Of a stretch of DNA of 64,000 nucleotides, positions 36,629-50,059 are shown one piece after another. The notes beneath the pieces are model-generated. The model saw nothing but the letters and a program-made list of their open reading frames with translations, ran no database searches and was not told the DNA's origin. This stretch comes from Prostheceraeus crozeri (Eukaryota; Platyhelminthes; Polycladida; Euryleptidae). The stretch covers positions 1 through 64,000 of the forward strand of contig CAJQUW010011309.1 in the NCBI GenBank assembly GCA_907163375.1, read 5' to 3'. The translations under genes were made by a program, and so were the position numbers. Position 1 is the stretch's first letter. Each line of letters opens with the position of its first letter.

Positions 36629-37058
36629 TCAGTTGATAGCGTAAATTAGCCAGGAAGGCACTGCTTTACCGCAGGCACGTGAAGAGCGGGGACTCCATGT
36701 TGTCCTCAACTTTTCTCAACGATGCTCTTGATTCTTTTCGGCTCTGGACGTGGATTCTCTTTCCTCCCATTTTTTCATGACGACGGAATAGCAGCAGCGG
36801 CGCTGAATTAAATTCACAGAGTAAAAAAGCGAGTGCGTGTCAAGTCTATCCTTTCATTAGTTTTACTATGTCTATGATCACAGCTCAACTTATGTTAGCG
36901 GCTTCCTTGTCACTATTGATCTCCTTTGAACAGAATTTATTCACATACACCAGTGGCTCCCAACCTTTTCATGTCTCAGTACCACTTGAGATCTTAACAT
37001 GTTCGCCGCGTACCACTTAGTCCCAAAGAAATTCTTTTTCTGTTAGGAAAGATATAAT

Positions 37059-37830
37059 AATAGTAAGGAATCCTCCCATTTGCGCACAGCGCCCCCCCCT
37101 CGTGAGCGTGAGTGAGTTGTTGTCTGGGTCGGCCGTCCGGGTTGGTCGTGGTCGGCCGTCCTGGTGGTTTTTGGTCTGTATCGGCTAAACTAAGCCTCGG
37201 ACGTCAAAATGGACCGCGGATTTGGGCTTTTTGGCCAATTTTAGGTATAGGGACATTGTTTCCAATAAATTTTGAGAAGGTGCTGACCCCCTTCTGGACA
37301 GTGACATCAATCTTGGGTTGTAGGGATCGTAGAAAGTCGTGCAATAGCTCGTTTGAAAGCTAAGAGTGAGACAGATTCATTGTAAGAAACGGCTTCTTTA
37401 TACCTTTCTTCGTTTAGTCTTGAGAGCGAAAAAACGATTTTTGAGCATCTCTGAAAAACGGCAGAGTTAGAATTTGTGTTTTTGGTCTGTAGCGGCTAAA
37501 CTAAGCCTCGGACGGTAAAATGGACCGCGGATTTGGGCTTTTTGGCCAATTTTAGGTCTAGAAACATTGTTTCCAATGAATTTTCAGAGAAAAAGTGCTG
37601 ACAGTGACTTTAATCTTCGGTTGTAGGGATCGTAGAAAGTCGTGCAATAGCTCGTTTGAAATCTAAGAGTGAGACAGACACATTCATTGGAAACCACTGT
37701 TTGACAATACCTCCCTTCGTTAAGACTTAAGAGTGACTTTAAGATTTTTGATCATGTTGGAAAAGTGACGAAGGTTGAATTTTGTGCTTTGAGCTCTAGA
37801 GAGCGAACAAAGCATCAGACGAGAAAACTG
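37059..37830. repeat. Polinton B left terminal repeat
   Basis: The first ~400 bases are almost identical to the inverted right end. Internally a ~310-bp unit (GGTCTGTAxCGGCTAAACTA, a TTTTTGGCCAATTTTAGGT block, GTGCTGACCCCC, GAAAGTCGTGCAATAGC) repeats about two and a half times. Parts of the unit (CTGAC plus C run, CTGGACAG, GTTTGAAAGCTAAGAGTGAGAC) correspond to the unit of element A, so the arrays have a common origin. An 83-residue open frame in each arm is repeat read-through. Confidence 0.85.
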
Positions 37831-37863
37831 AGACAAGATTGGGAATCAGCTTGATGTCTTTGA

Positions 37864-37910
37864 CCAATGAGGATCGTCGTCCAATGAGAATCCAGCATTT
37901 CTCTATAAAT
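37864..37910 (+). promoter_or_regulatory. CCAAT/CCAAT/TATA promoter of Polinton B left genes
   Basis: CCAATGAG at 37864 and 37881 and TATAAAT at 37904 repeat the layout of element A. An ATG at 38006 is again followed at once by a GTAAGT donor, and the acceptor ends at 38075. Confidence 0.65.
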
Positions 37911-38005
37911 AATGAGGTTTACAGATTAACAATCATTCTATCTTTGAGTCGCACAAGTGAAGGGCGCACATTCTCTCAGCTCAACTATCATATCATCCAA
38001 CTGAA

Positions 38006-38949
38006 ATGGTAAGTCGAAACTTTCCTCCCTCTCCTCGCTTGAGTGTTAACTTAATGGCATCTCTTTTCTTTTCAGGCATCTACTACATCTACTACATTTA
38101 CAGGACAAGATGGTGTTCAGGCGCTACAAGGTTCGCTGCAATCTTATGTTGAGGTCATTAGAAGAGACAACAAAGGTACATAATCCAACCCCACTACAGC
38201 GTAAATTCAGACAAGCCATGCGTTATTACGATCATAGTATACGATTATTTATATATTACGATTGCAAACGGGAATGATTCCTTCCGCTGATGTGGAGATA
38301 TTGAACAATCAGTATGGGGACTACGCAGTCATTCCTTTGAATCCATACATACGTCGCCAACTCGATATTATTGAAGAGTTTGCAACATTAAATATGAACA
38401 TCCCTACTCCCCTTAGTAAGGAATGGAAGGCGAAAGATGACAATGATACTCCTTATAGAAAGATATTGGATGGTGCAAAGCTTTCTTTACCACTATAGCA
38501 TTGGTGCTCATACTATAAAAAGGATGGAGATCAACTAACACCCATCAGATGTGAAGACCTCGCAGATGCCCCTTGGAATATGGGTTTTACTATCAGTGGA
38601 ATATATTATGGCTATCACCATAATAATAAATTAGCCTCTATATCGATGCATACTCAATCCATCCTATATATACCAAGGCAACCAGACGTTCATGTCATTA
38701 TTGATCAAATCCTCAACGAGAGTGGTACGAAGCGCAAGTCAGAGAAGAATGCTACCGGTAAACGCAAGTCAAAGGAGGAGAATCACTAATCCTTACCTAT
38801 CTGTACCTTATGACAATTCGCTCATGTGCTTTGAGTGTCGTAGACGTGGACTTATCAGATACATTTTACTTCTTCGCTGCCATCATGGTATTTGTGTATT
38901 TTGTCGTGAACAGCATCGATGTAGTTCATCATTTTGTAATATGTTATAG
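38006..38949 (+). pseudogene. Polinton B: left-hand gene and RING-like mini-protein remnant
   Basis: Counterpart of 1991-2926 in element A. The RING-like part at 38824-38949 keeps all its Cys and His residues. The region as a whole is broken. Confidence 0.6.
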
Positions 38950-39010
38950 GACTCTTCATCAGATGAGTTAAAATATGTAGTTTCCTTTTTAGTCATCTAT
39001 CATCATTTTT

Positions 39011-39541
39011 ATGGATTGTGAGGGTGAACCTGTACAGGAGCTCAGTGCTATTGCTATTAACAATTCGTCATATCAAATTGCTAGTGTCTACCATCAACAT
39101 GCCAAGTGTGATCCCAACGCTGGTAGATGGGCGAGAAAACACATCCATGGACTTAATCAGCACTACTTGCAAGACTATGGCTTTTCTAATGAAAATGCTT
39201 TTCTTATTGACTTAAAAAGATGGTTAGCTGCTTTCAGTATTGTACATATCCTTTGTAATGATCCTACTAAGGAGAAGAAGCTATTTCCTAATTCAATCAT
39301 CAATGATATTCTACTTCCACCTTGGGATAGTAGAGTTAATCAACACTAACACGAAGTCACTAAACTTTTTAAGGAATTGAGTGTTCCCTTTTTAAGTGTC
39401 CATTGTAGTCGCTACATTCATAATCAATGCTTTTTTCCTCCATATCTCAAAACTTCTAAAGTAATGTTTGGTCATCATTGCTCTTTATATGATAGCTACC
39501 AACTGTATCTATTTTATCTGTTTCAAACTCAAAATTTGTAA
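39011..39541 (+). pseudogene. Polinton B: DEDDh exonuclease-like remnant
   Basis: Counterpart of the 176-aa protein of element A, with the same MDCEGEPVQELSAI opening and, near its end, an HCSLYDSY segment. Conservation of both motif regions supports the exonuclease reading. Broken. Confidence 0.6.
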
Positions 39542-39627
39542 TGCATGCTTGTTAAAGTCGTTCAATAAATGCTTTATGAAAACATTTGTTATTTTCATAC
39601 AACGGGTGGGATAGATGAAGGATGACA

Positions 39628-40394
39628 ATGTCTTTCTCAAATGATTGTGGAACATTAAGTTTTCATAGACAAAGCTTAAAGGGAGCTATTCAAGATTATG
39701 TGATAACTTTTCATAAAGATGAGATCAACATCAAATCAGTTATTGGTGATACTAGCACTCTACTTTTGAAGTTAATGGATACGTTTTCTAATAGAATTGA
39801 AATGGCGAGATTAGTTGCAAAAATTCATTTCAGTCATTTTGGGAAAGAAGAGGTAGAAGATCGTTTCTTCCACTTTGCTTCTTATTCGATGGAAGTTGTA
39901 GATAATCCCGAAGAATTTTTGAAAGACATGGGGAAAATTGCTCAGCGTCTTGATGCATTTAACCATCATGGTAGCAGTCTAGTAACTGAAGCGATTTCAC
40001 ATATTCACATTCAACTTTGTATAAAAGAAACTTGAAGATGCAATGGTACTTGATCGTATCACAATTGGTTTTCGAGTTGTGTCTGCTTACTCTCGAAGTA
40101 TATTCCTTCTACACATGTGTCTATTATTTAGAAAAGGCTAGCAACTTTATATCTTCAAAAAGACCTGCTTTAGAAGTTGTTAGTAAGAGTGAAAATATGT
40201 GCGATGTATGCAAGCGAAAGGATGGAAGTGAAAAACGCATCTTTAAGAGATGTAAGCATGCTTTTTGTCAGCGCTGTTTCATACGATACTGTATTCAACT
40301 TTGTCAATGTAGCCACTGTGATGTAGCTCATTTTGAGTGTCACTTCTGTCATAAAAGTTGGCACCTATGCAAATGTGGAAAAATCAAGTTATAA
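39628..40394 (+). pseudogene. Polinton B: polymerase-domain paralogue and membrane RING protein
   Basis: Counterparts of 3597-4007 and 4010-4333. Both frames are still recognisable along their length; the RING protein (from 40038) has an extended Cys/His-rich end (CHKSWHLCKCG). They are part of a broken element and are listed as fossils. Confidence 0.6.
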
Positions 40395-40396
40395 CA

Positions 40397-42073
40397 ATGG
40401 TTAAGAGAAAAATGGCGAAACGTAAAAGTCAAAAGTCTTCAAAATTTTCTGAGGCCATTCGAGCTCTTCAACGAATGAAAGGAAATCAGCGATATAATGC
40501 CATACATGCTAATGATAAATTTATTCGAGAAATTGTTTCTCATTTGAGAAGTTTGAGGACGAAGAAATTATCACCATACCAACGAAAGTTACTTAAGCGA
40601 CATAGAAAATTGCGATTCATCTCCAATCCTAAAGTTACCCTTCAAAGAAAGAGGAAAACTCTAACACAAAAGGGCGGTTTTCTTTCAGTGTTACTTTCGC
40701 TGTTAGCTCCTGTAGTAGGTAACCTATTGGGTAGCATCTTTGGTCCTAAGCGTTAATTATGCAAATATTGAAACCCAAAGTATTAAAATGGATTTCAAAC
40801 TTCAATGTGATAAAGTTCTGACTGCATCAGGTCCATCCCATGCAGGTAAAATTTTTTTCACTCTGAATTTGCTAGATAAAAGAAAAGAGTTGTTTAGGGA
40901 ACCTATCAATCAAGTGATTTGGTGTTATAGCATTCATCAACCGCCACTCTTTCAGGAATTGCAATGTCGTTACATTATTCGAAATGAAGGAATCATTCCA
41001 GTGGATAAGATTCAGTCCAATGATGTCGTTGTATCGGATGATCTATTAAAAGAAAGCAAGAATTCTTAAGATGTTACAGATATGTTCACTCGCGCAGCAC
41101 ATCACAAAAGATGCTTTATAATCCATATCACGCAAAATTTGTTTCCAGATGGGAAAGAAGCCCGCACACGAAACCTGAATACACACTATTACGCTATTTT
41201 TAAGAAACCACGAGATAGAAGTCAATTTGAAATTTTAGCGCGACAAGTTGCGCCAAGAGGTTCAAAAGCCTTAATTGAAATTTTTCAAGCAGCAACTGAA
41301 AAACCACACGGTTACTTATTTATTGATTTTACACATGAGTGTCCAGAAGAATTTAGATTTCGAAGTGATATTTTGAAAGAGCCTATGATTATCTACAAAC
41401 TATGAGTTCTTATTCTCGCATGGCTGTTATTTCTCAGGATGAATATGTGCAATTGACTGCTATGCAACAAGTAAGACAACCTCTCGCAAATCAGATTTAT
41501 AAGAATGAATTAAATTATCAGCAAAATGCGCATATCAAAGATCCACATCGTGCTGTATTATCATAATCGGAAACTGTCGAAGATTCAAAAAGTTTGAAGA
41601 ATAGGATGCGTGACTCTGTTTCGACTGCTACACCTTTAGCATCTCGTGCACATGCAATGTCCCTTTTCAACAGCATTGAACCATATCTCACTGTGAATGA
41701 TAGAGGTGAAATCATTTCAGATGATGATGAAATTATTAACGCTTTACGTTATGAATACTTGATTCAGTATGCAACACGCAGAAAGCGCCGTCAAGACTAT
41801 GTCCCACCTGGTTGGTCTTACTCTCTTAAACTATTGAAAAAGCACAATGTTCCAAAATTTGCTTTGAATAATGAAACATTGAAAGAACTTGATTCCATTT
41901 CAGCAGTTGATGCTACTTCATCTACTTCACAGGTTAAAAGCAAAATTAGAATGCCAAGAAATTGGTTTAAGAGAACACCATCTAGATCCCCTCCCACACC
42001 CATCAAGCAAACAAGGGGGAGAGAACGACGTAGAAGAACTCCTCCAAAGAAATACATGTTCTCAGACTATTAA
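40397..42073 (+). pseudogene. Polinton B: core-like protein, packaging ATPase and conserved unknown
   Basis: Counterparts of 4385-6078, in the same order and spacing, with TATGCAAA boxes at 40367-40374 and 40758-40765 in the same places. The ATPase keeps GPSHAGK. The group is broken. Confidence 0.65.
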
Positions 42074-42074
42074 T

Positions 42075-43331
42075 ATGAAGCAGATGTGTTGCTTACCATG
42101 CAATGAGCCGCTGGAAGTAAATGTAACTGTGACTTGTACTTGCTGTGCCAGCTTTCACAATGAGACTCCTAAGCAATGTAAACGTAAATCCCATAAATCC
42201 TGTGGTTGGTGTAAATGCAAAAAGGTAAGAAAGCAAAAACATGAGAAGGAGAAAGAGTCAGTCGTAATCGGATGAACTTTTAAAGTCAATATATTATGAT
42301 GTAAAACATCCGGAAGGATTCGCATCTATAAAGAAATTGTCAAAAGCGAGTGGTCTTCCACACTCACAAGTTAAACAATGGTTAAAGGGTCAAGCTACAT
42401 ATACACTCCACAAACAAGCGAAAAAGAAGTACCGGACCCGTCATTATATTGCTCATGACATTGATGAACAGTGGCAAGCAGATTTGTGTGACGTTGCCGC
42501 TATTTCAAAACATAACTCGGGATACAACTTATCTTAACCGTAATTGATATTTTCTCGCGTTATGCGTGGGCTCAACCTTCAAAAACTAAAGAAGGTAAAC
42601 GAGTAGCAAAGGCATTCCAGTCAATTTTCCGAGAGGGTCGTATTCCAAAGAGAATTCAGAGTGATCAAGGAAAAGAGTTCGAAAATCAGCATGCGAGAAA
42701 ATTATTTGAGAGATATGATATTGAGCTGTTTAGTGTAAAGAGTGCTTATAAGGCTGCACTAGTTGAACGTTTTAATCGCACATTAAAAAATCGCTTGTGG
42801 CGACATTTCACTATCAACATTAACACAAAATTGGACAAAGGTTCTACAAGATACGCTTTATGCCTACAATCACTCTATTCATCGTTCTATTGGACTCAGA
42901 CCAGCGGATGTGAATGCTGAAAACGTAGATAGAGTGCGTGAAACATTCCAACGCAAACGTAATAATGTAAAAAGTGATGTGAAAATAGGTGATAAAGTTC
43001 GCATATCAAAAGTAAAGAGTGTTTTTGCCAAAGGTTGTCTCCCGAATTGGACAGAAACAATTTTCACAGTTTCAAGTATCAATAAAAAGATATAAAGAGT
43101 AGTTTACTAAATCGTGGGAAGGAACGCGGTTTAAGAACATTACAGCAAACCTTAAATGATACTCAAAAAAGAAAGCACCTAAGCGAATGAATGTTAGAAG
43201 AAAAAGAAAACAGCGCGGAGGTAGTAAGAAGCAAACTTCAAACAAAACTAAGAAAAGGCATTCACGCAAACGTCGCGCGCGCTGTAATCTTTCATCAAGT
43301 GCTAAACGACGACGCTGTCATACCTTCAAAT
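42075..43331 (+). pseudogene. Polinton B: integrase and pVI-like remnants
   Basis: The Cys-rich opening (MKQMCCLPCNEP), the HDIDEQWQADLCD region, SDQGKEFENQ and VERFNR are readable, so the same chromodomain-type integrase lineage is present. The basic tail of the pVI-like protein follows up to 43331. Broken. Confidence 0.65.
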
Positions 43332-43332
43332 C

Positions 43333-45052
43333 ATGGAGTGCAAAACTTCAGGCTTTTGTTTGTTTGATCAACAAGCAATACAGACAGATATTCTTAGTTC
43401 AAGTATTGCAGATTATCATCCTCGTACAGCTGAGAATACTGATCCCACTGAATTTGTTGTTCCTGGCGCTAGCGATGACTACATTGATTTGAGTTATGCG
43501 ATGGTTGATGTGAGGTTTAGAATTCAACAAGAAGATGGAACTAAAATTGAAGATGCACTTGACGTTGGTCTGAACAATTTACCACTGGCTACATTTCGCA
43601 ATGTTTCTCTAACTACTGGAGAGCAACAGGTGGAAGGTGGTCAAAGCGATTATCCCTATAAAGCATATTTGAATGCTCTATCACAGTTTCATCCAGCAGC
43701 TCAAAACAGTCACATGGGAGCAATGGGATGGCATGGAGATCAAGCAGCACTATTTGATCGTGAGACAAACGCTGGTTTTGTAAAGCGATCTGCTTTGATT
43801 AAAGATAGTAAAGTATGTCAGCTATATGGTCCACTTAATTTAGACTTCTTCAGACAGTCAAAATTTTTACTCTGTAATACCAGTATGCGACTCAAACTTA
43901 CATTGAGTAAGCCTGAACTTTTGTTGAATGCATTTGCTTCAGCTGTGAAATTTATAATTCATGTAGAAGATATTACAGTATAGATTCGTCGAGTGGTGGA
44001 TAATTCAAGTGCAATTAGAGGGCATGCTGAGGGTCAACCGCAACAATCCCATTTATCCCCTTCAACATACAAAGCTTCTCACATTTACTATTCCTAAAGA
44101 TCAAAAGAGCTTTATGAAAGATGGTCTCTTTCCATCGGAAGCGCGAAAGCTCCTCATGGTAGCAATGGTTGAAAATGATGCATTCAATGGTAATGTCAAG
44201 AAGAATCCTTTCAACTTCAAACACAACAATTTAAGTGAAATTGCTTTGCGTGTAAATGGTGTTAGTCATCCTGGTCCACCCTATAAACCAGATTTTACTT
44301 ATCAATTTCTGCGTAGTTATGTTGATTATATGAATGTCTTTGGCTTTTACAACACAGACGACACCAACGGACTCACAATGAAAGAGTTTAAGAATGGATA
44401 TACTATTTATGAATTTGATTTGACTACTGACAGCGATATTAGTGCACCTTATCGTCAAGCTAACGTTCCTCATAATATTCGCTTGGATCTGTAGTTCTAA
44501 ACAACGCTAACTGAGACGATCAATGTATTAATTTATGCAGTCTTTGATTCAAGTATTGAAATAACTAAGTATCGTGACGTGGTTCTTCACTATAATCGCT
44601 AATGAGTTGGTTGAATGCTGGCGATATTAAGACTTAAGTGCAGCGTAATGCAGATCAAACTACGTTGAAAGCTTTTGATAATGTCTATTCGCTAGATACC
44701 TTACCGACTACAGTGAAACAGTATCCCATCTTTATCGTATTAAACACTCGTTCACAGAATTTAGAAGGTGAGCATTGGAAAGCTATCTTTATTGGAAAAG
44801 TGATGAACTATTTGACTCTCTAACTCAACCTCCGAATATACCAACACAGCAGTGGTTGAGAAAGCATACTCGTCAATATCAACGAAATGAGCGCATACTG
44901 CAAACATCCACTTCCATCAACTTGTAGTGCTTTCGTATTGTACTTCATTTTAAAACGTTTACATGTACACCAATTTAAATCTGTTATTCAAAAGTTTTCA
45001 TGTAATCCATCTTCTAATGAAAAGATGATTTGTTGTTCTATAATGATTTGAA
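43333..45052 (+). pseudogene. Polinton B: F54H12.2-type capsid protein and adenain-type protease remnants
   Basis: Counterparts of 7845-9583, including the NPFNFKHNNL signature and the TAATG overlap between the two genes. Broken. Confidence 0.65.
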
Positions 45053-45094
45053 ATAAAAAAATCCTGTTAGAATTAAAATTGTCTTTATTTTACA

Positions 45095-45629
45095 ATCCGT
45101 TCGTTATGTACATACTCGATTAGATAGTCCAGGATCGAATCTGCTGGCATTTCAGATTTCAGTCCAGTAATGATAACTTTACTATTGTGAACGATTGCAA
45201 CATGTACAGGTAACCAGCAGATAATGAGAGCCGCAGGAAAAGTTCTGGTTCATAATACAAATTAAAACTGCTGGTGTGAATCTTCATAAACGATACATCT
45301 TCACTCAATTGAGTATAGATCACCATATTGTCCACAGTCAGATTCGACATCACACACCTCTCCCTCTTCCATATCCGACGTAGTAGTCTTTGTAGCTCTA
45401 GGCGCATTGACTGCGCCGATGAATGAGAAAGGGCGCCGAGAATCTGTACAGTCCCATTTGGGAAGAGTTGAAGATTCCGTGAATTGTTCATCTTCACCAC
45501 TAACATTTGCGGTCGACCCGGATAGTACCTGCTGTTTGGAATTTGTTGATGTATTGTTGCGAGATCGATTTTCATGCAGAGTCTGATGCGTCGGAGAATG
45601 TTGACGATGGTGTAGCGATGACGTTTCAT
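45095..45629 (-). pseudogene. Polinton B: TBP-like remnant
   Basis: Counterpart of 9610-10155, with MKRHRYTIVNILRRIRL at the start and a YEPELF segment. About 190 bases in the middle (45318-45509) differ from element A at about one position, far fewer than the neighbouring sequence. Broken. Confidence 0.65.
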
Positions 45630-45639
45630 GATGAAGAAA

Positions 45640-46340
45640 TGAGTAAATGGAGCGATGTATCTTCCTTTTATACTTCTCTCAACTACCTTGATGAAATGTG
45701 AAGTAGACAGAAAGTTGTGAATGATAAATTTGAATTCGCTGTTTGTTAAGTCGCAACCATATGCGATTTCCTATGCGTGAATGTTTTTTCATATAGAAGT
45801 ATTTCAAGTCCTTCAAAAATGAGTTAGAGACTGAAAATGTCGATATGATAAAGCAAATACTCATCTTACATTTCCAGTAAAATCTTTGAAACATACGTTT
45901 CGTTCATGATCAATCTCAACATATTATAGGAAATCCAATTTCCAAGTCTTCATGATGGAGTGTGACGTTGTGTTGAAGATAGTGTCTGATTAAGATTTGC
46001 GTAGCAATGCGATGAACTCGCGACGAATGAATGACATAATGGAGCGATGTACACATTTTTTATACTTTTCCCAATCGCATTTGCGAAATGAGAAATAGAT
46101 GGAGAGATGAGAATGATAGATTTGAATTTCATTTCTGTAATGTTGAAGACAAACTTGATTACCCAAGGAGATGAACATCAATGTTTTAAAATATTCCAAA
46201 TCCCTCATGATATCATTAAGATTGAAAAATTGTCGCCATGTTAATGCAATTCCTTTCGATGTATTTCCACAAGAATTTTTGAAATGAACGTTTCCATCAA
46301 CTTTAATATATTGTAGAGAGTCCAAAATCCAAGTCTTCAT
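45640..46340 (-). pseudogene. Polinton B: two PC4-like remnants
   Basis: Counterparts of the two tandem PC4-like ORFs of element A. The second (about 45990-46340) is readable throughout, with GIALTWRQFFNLNDIM. Listed as fossils because the element is broken. Confidence 0.55.
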
Positions 46341-46382
46341 GATGTTATGCAAATTGGTAATGTATAGATCACCGAAATGAAA

Positions 46383-46850
46383 ATGTCAATCTATTATGTT
46401 TTGCTTAGCAATATGGCAACAAATAGATTTGTTGGTAATCGAGCTGCAATCTTTCCTACTCCCATTGATAATACACAACAGCTGAATGGAAAGTGGGAAG
46501 AAGGCGTCACCCAACTTGTTCACAGTAACTGTGTCTATACTTTTGATCATGAAGTGATGACTATTAATATGAAGCGTACAGATGCCTATCAGTGTGAAGG
46601 GGAATGTCGAGTTTACATTCCGCAATGGCAAAAGAAAGATTTCTCAACATGTAAAAAATTCGTCTTTGATTTCCTGAATAAAGCATGTAGACACATTGTC
46701 GAGTTCACTCCCCACAATGGTAAATATGATTATATGTATCATGCAGTTGATAAAGATTGGATTGTTGCTTTGAGTCCGAGTTTAAGAAATGATTTAGGTT
46801 ACTTTGCTAGCGCCTTGACAAATTAAGATAAATTTATAATAATAATATAT
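46383..46850 (+). pseudogene. Polinton B: penton/spike-like protein remnant
   Basis: Counterpart of the first part of the protein at 10892, opening MSIYYVLLSNMATNRF with QQLNGKWEEGVTQL. The TATGCAAA box at 46346-46353 is kept. Broken. Confidence 0.6.
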
Positions 46851-48945
46851 CTATTGATGGAAGAGCAGTCTCACTAAGTTTAGAAATGTTATCAAAGTAT
46901 GCATATGGAAACACTCCTTTGCGTGTGATGACTTCATCCGTCAAGTTAGGATATTGTTTCTTCAAATTTTGAGTACCTGGAAGAGACTTAAGATTTTGAA
47001 CGATATGCTAGTGATGAAGCCATGAATTGATAGGAATATAAAAATTTTATATCAAAATAGACTGTCTTATTTTCTTTAGTTTTGTCAACTGGTACTTTTG
47101 CTGTCATGGCCATGAATTTTTACTCTCGTTTGAGCTATCACACTTAATTTCCACTCTTTCATTTTTCCTAACCCCCTTTTATTATCATATGACTGTCATA
47201 ACCTTTGACGTTATGAAAAAGAACGGGTAGAGTACGCCGTTTCAGTCTCAGTGAAAAATTACATCTTGTACATAGCGCGTTTCTAAATTTACCAGTGATG
47301 TGATCATGGTTGCGCACTTTCTTGATTTATCTTCATCAAACGTTTTATTACATCTCGCACAGGCTTCACAACTTTCAAATTTTACTTGATGATCTGCTGA
47401 CATATTCAATGATCTGCGTTGGAGTTCAGAATCATATTTCCGCTGAAATTTGGCAGCGCTTTCGAGGGATTGTAAGAATTTATGTATACAATCTTCACCT
47501 TGCCAGACGTGCATTTTATTATTTTCATTTTTGAAGTAGTCATGCCACACCTCATAACATGATATGGCTGCCTCTTTATGAGTGTTATCATCAATATGGC
47601 ATTCGATGTCAGCATAGATGACACGAAGAGGACTTAATTCATCACCATTCTCTCTGTATGAAAACTCTTTATCTTTGGGCATGCGTTCTATTTGCAGTTT
47701 ACCAAGCTTACACCATCCATAATGTGTTTAAAATTCATCTTTTAACCAGAAGGGGCGCATACAACGGTCATATATGAAATACTCTCCTCTTCTAGATGTT
47801 AAGTGGGAATATAGTCGAGTCACTTTAGGAATACCGCAGTAATGCCAATTTTCACTATCATTTTAATATATTAGCAGGAGATTGACTACCCGATCATAAG
47901 TTGATGAACGGTTGTTGCAACCCACACCCTTAAGCCCCTCTTGCCAGATGTGAACAACTATTTCATTTTTATTTAGTTTTTCAATTTTTTCTATATCTTT
48001 AAATTTCATGTCTTCGCTATTGCAGTCATCAAACTTCAATTCATTCTCCCATTGATGATATTTACTTTTACGGAGACGGTTGTTCTGTACATCATGATAG
48101 TGGAGAATGGATAATACCGCATACTTAAAACACTGTGATTCACAATCTACAGAAATGACTGCATTCTTATCTCTTAACGTTTATGGAAGATTGAAAGAGC
48201 CTCGCCCACGGTAATTTTCTAATAGAGTAATTTTAAATTTGGCAGATTGTATGCTATTAAAAATTAGACCACTATCGCGCTCGTTAAATTTATCAATATT
48301 TGATTTTAGTCCTTGGATGTGAAAATTTAACCAAGCTTCTTTATCGACTACCTCTGTAGCAGGAGAGGAGGGTATGTAAAACACCAACCTCTGTACTATT
48401 TGACCAGTATGATAGTCAACTTAAACATATTTTATTTTAAGGTAGATGAGTGCTTTTATTCTAAACTGCTCGGAATTATGAAAGAGCGCATCTATCAATG
48501 TTGAATTTTGATGGAACTACTCCGGAAAATCAGCAATAGTTTCTGAGGATTCCATATGGTAATTTCTCACTACATTATTGAGCGATACTTCAGTAAGTCG
48601 AATAGAGGAGGTGCTGTTGCTATAACTATCATTTGTGTGTGTGGTGAAGTATGTGTGAAGATAATTCAAAACCTGTTTCAAAAGATTGGAAACAAAAGTC
48701 GCAAGTAAAGGAGACATGTTGAATAGAATCATCCTCACCTCGGGGGATTGATGATGGTTTGGGTTGACACACGTTGTCTGATGTGTCGGGTGAGATCGCG
48801 CTTCCTCGTAAAGATGTGCCCACAATCAGCACATGTTTTGGATGCTTCCCGCGACTGTATACTTGAGTTGGAACTGTCATCATCTGGAGGAGAAATCATT
48901 CTATCATCTCTATTGAAGTCATAGTTTATTTGTATACCCTCTTTC
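46851..48945 (-). pseudogene. Polinton B: polymerase B remnant
   Basis: Segments match the polymerase of element A, including the N-terminal finger (CADCGHIFTRK), the shared N-terminal domain and the YADIEC motif. Broken, with many breaks. Confidence 0.75.
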
Positions 48946-49109
48946 ACTCAACAGTTGTAGAGCTTCCTTGAAAAGGGAGCGCTTTGATGAAGTAGATGCC
49001 TGAAATTGAGAAAAATGCTATTAACCTAACGTTTGAGGGAGATGAGTGATGAAATCTTTAACTTACCATTTCAACGAAATTAAGCCAAAATCTGATACTT
49101 TGATAGTCA

Positions 49110-49900
49110 GAATGTAGTAATTGTAGCAAAGTTGGTGAAGCATAAGACACTTGACAATATTCCAAAGTTAGAATTACCGACGGATGAAAAGATTAAGAAT
49201 TGTCGTCGACGAATGAAGAGGACTCGGAGGTGTGGCTAAATGTGCGGAGGAAATACCTACAATGCAATACAAGGGATGTGAAAATGAAAACGGACATTAT
49301 CCATCTCCATAATATAGGGAGATGGTATAGTACATCATCCCAGCCCCGGAATGAAGTAGAATCTTTGGTGTGTTGGCTGCAGCGGAGGAGCGCTTGAAGC
49401 AGCTTAAGTGTAACTGTACTGACTGTAAGAGCCTATGGGACAATGTGACTTCCGAAGCACTTTTAAATTATTTGTAAATTGATTAATAAATGTTTATTTG
49501 CTTCATCTGCCTGTTTTTACTTAATTCTGGGTTAGTCCTTGTCTAAATGAGAATGGTTCTGATTGGCTGTTGAGGAATTCATTGTTGAAAGACATATTTA
49601 AGCTGGAAAATTGAAACACTACTCATTCACAATTATCTCATGATGGAAGCTACATCTCCCGCCTTGGAAATTTCCGACATCATAATCCTCGACGAGTGGG
49701 ATGAGGAAGAAGTGAAGAAGTGCGAAAGCAAGGAGTGTGAGAAGAAGGGGAAGATAAAGAGTATGTATGGACTGACGAGGCGTGGACGCCTAATACAACG
49801 CGAATAAGAAGAGTGCCAGATGCTCCGAAACGTCCAAGGTGATACAAAGTCTACAATGACTTAAAGTTTGTTCCACTTGACTTTTCATCACTATAAAGTA
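49110..49900 (+). pseudogene. Polinton B: counterparts of the 143-aa and 83-aa genes
   Basis: About 49130-49476 corresponds to the acidic 143-aa gene and 49643-49896 to the 83-aa gene. Here the 83-aa gene and its promoter are on the plus strand, opposite to element A relative to neighbouring genes. Broken. Confidence 0.55.
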
Positions 49901-50059
49901 TATTTCATGATAAATAAACCTACATACTGCATGTCTTTGTTTTGTAATGTATTGATCTAGAAATGGAAGAATTTAGATATGGGGTTAGTTGTATATATGG
50001 TTGTGAATATCATCACATTTATCATCGGTCTACTTTTCTATCAAAAGAGATCGTACCAT

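Noticed and set aside
37112-37363. 83-residue frame present identically in both arms of element B (also 52621-52872)
   Set aside because: It lies wholly in the terminal repeat, has no domain, and its identity reflects arm identity. The unit's second copy does not keep the same frame.
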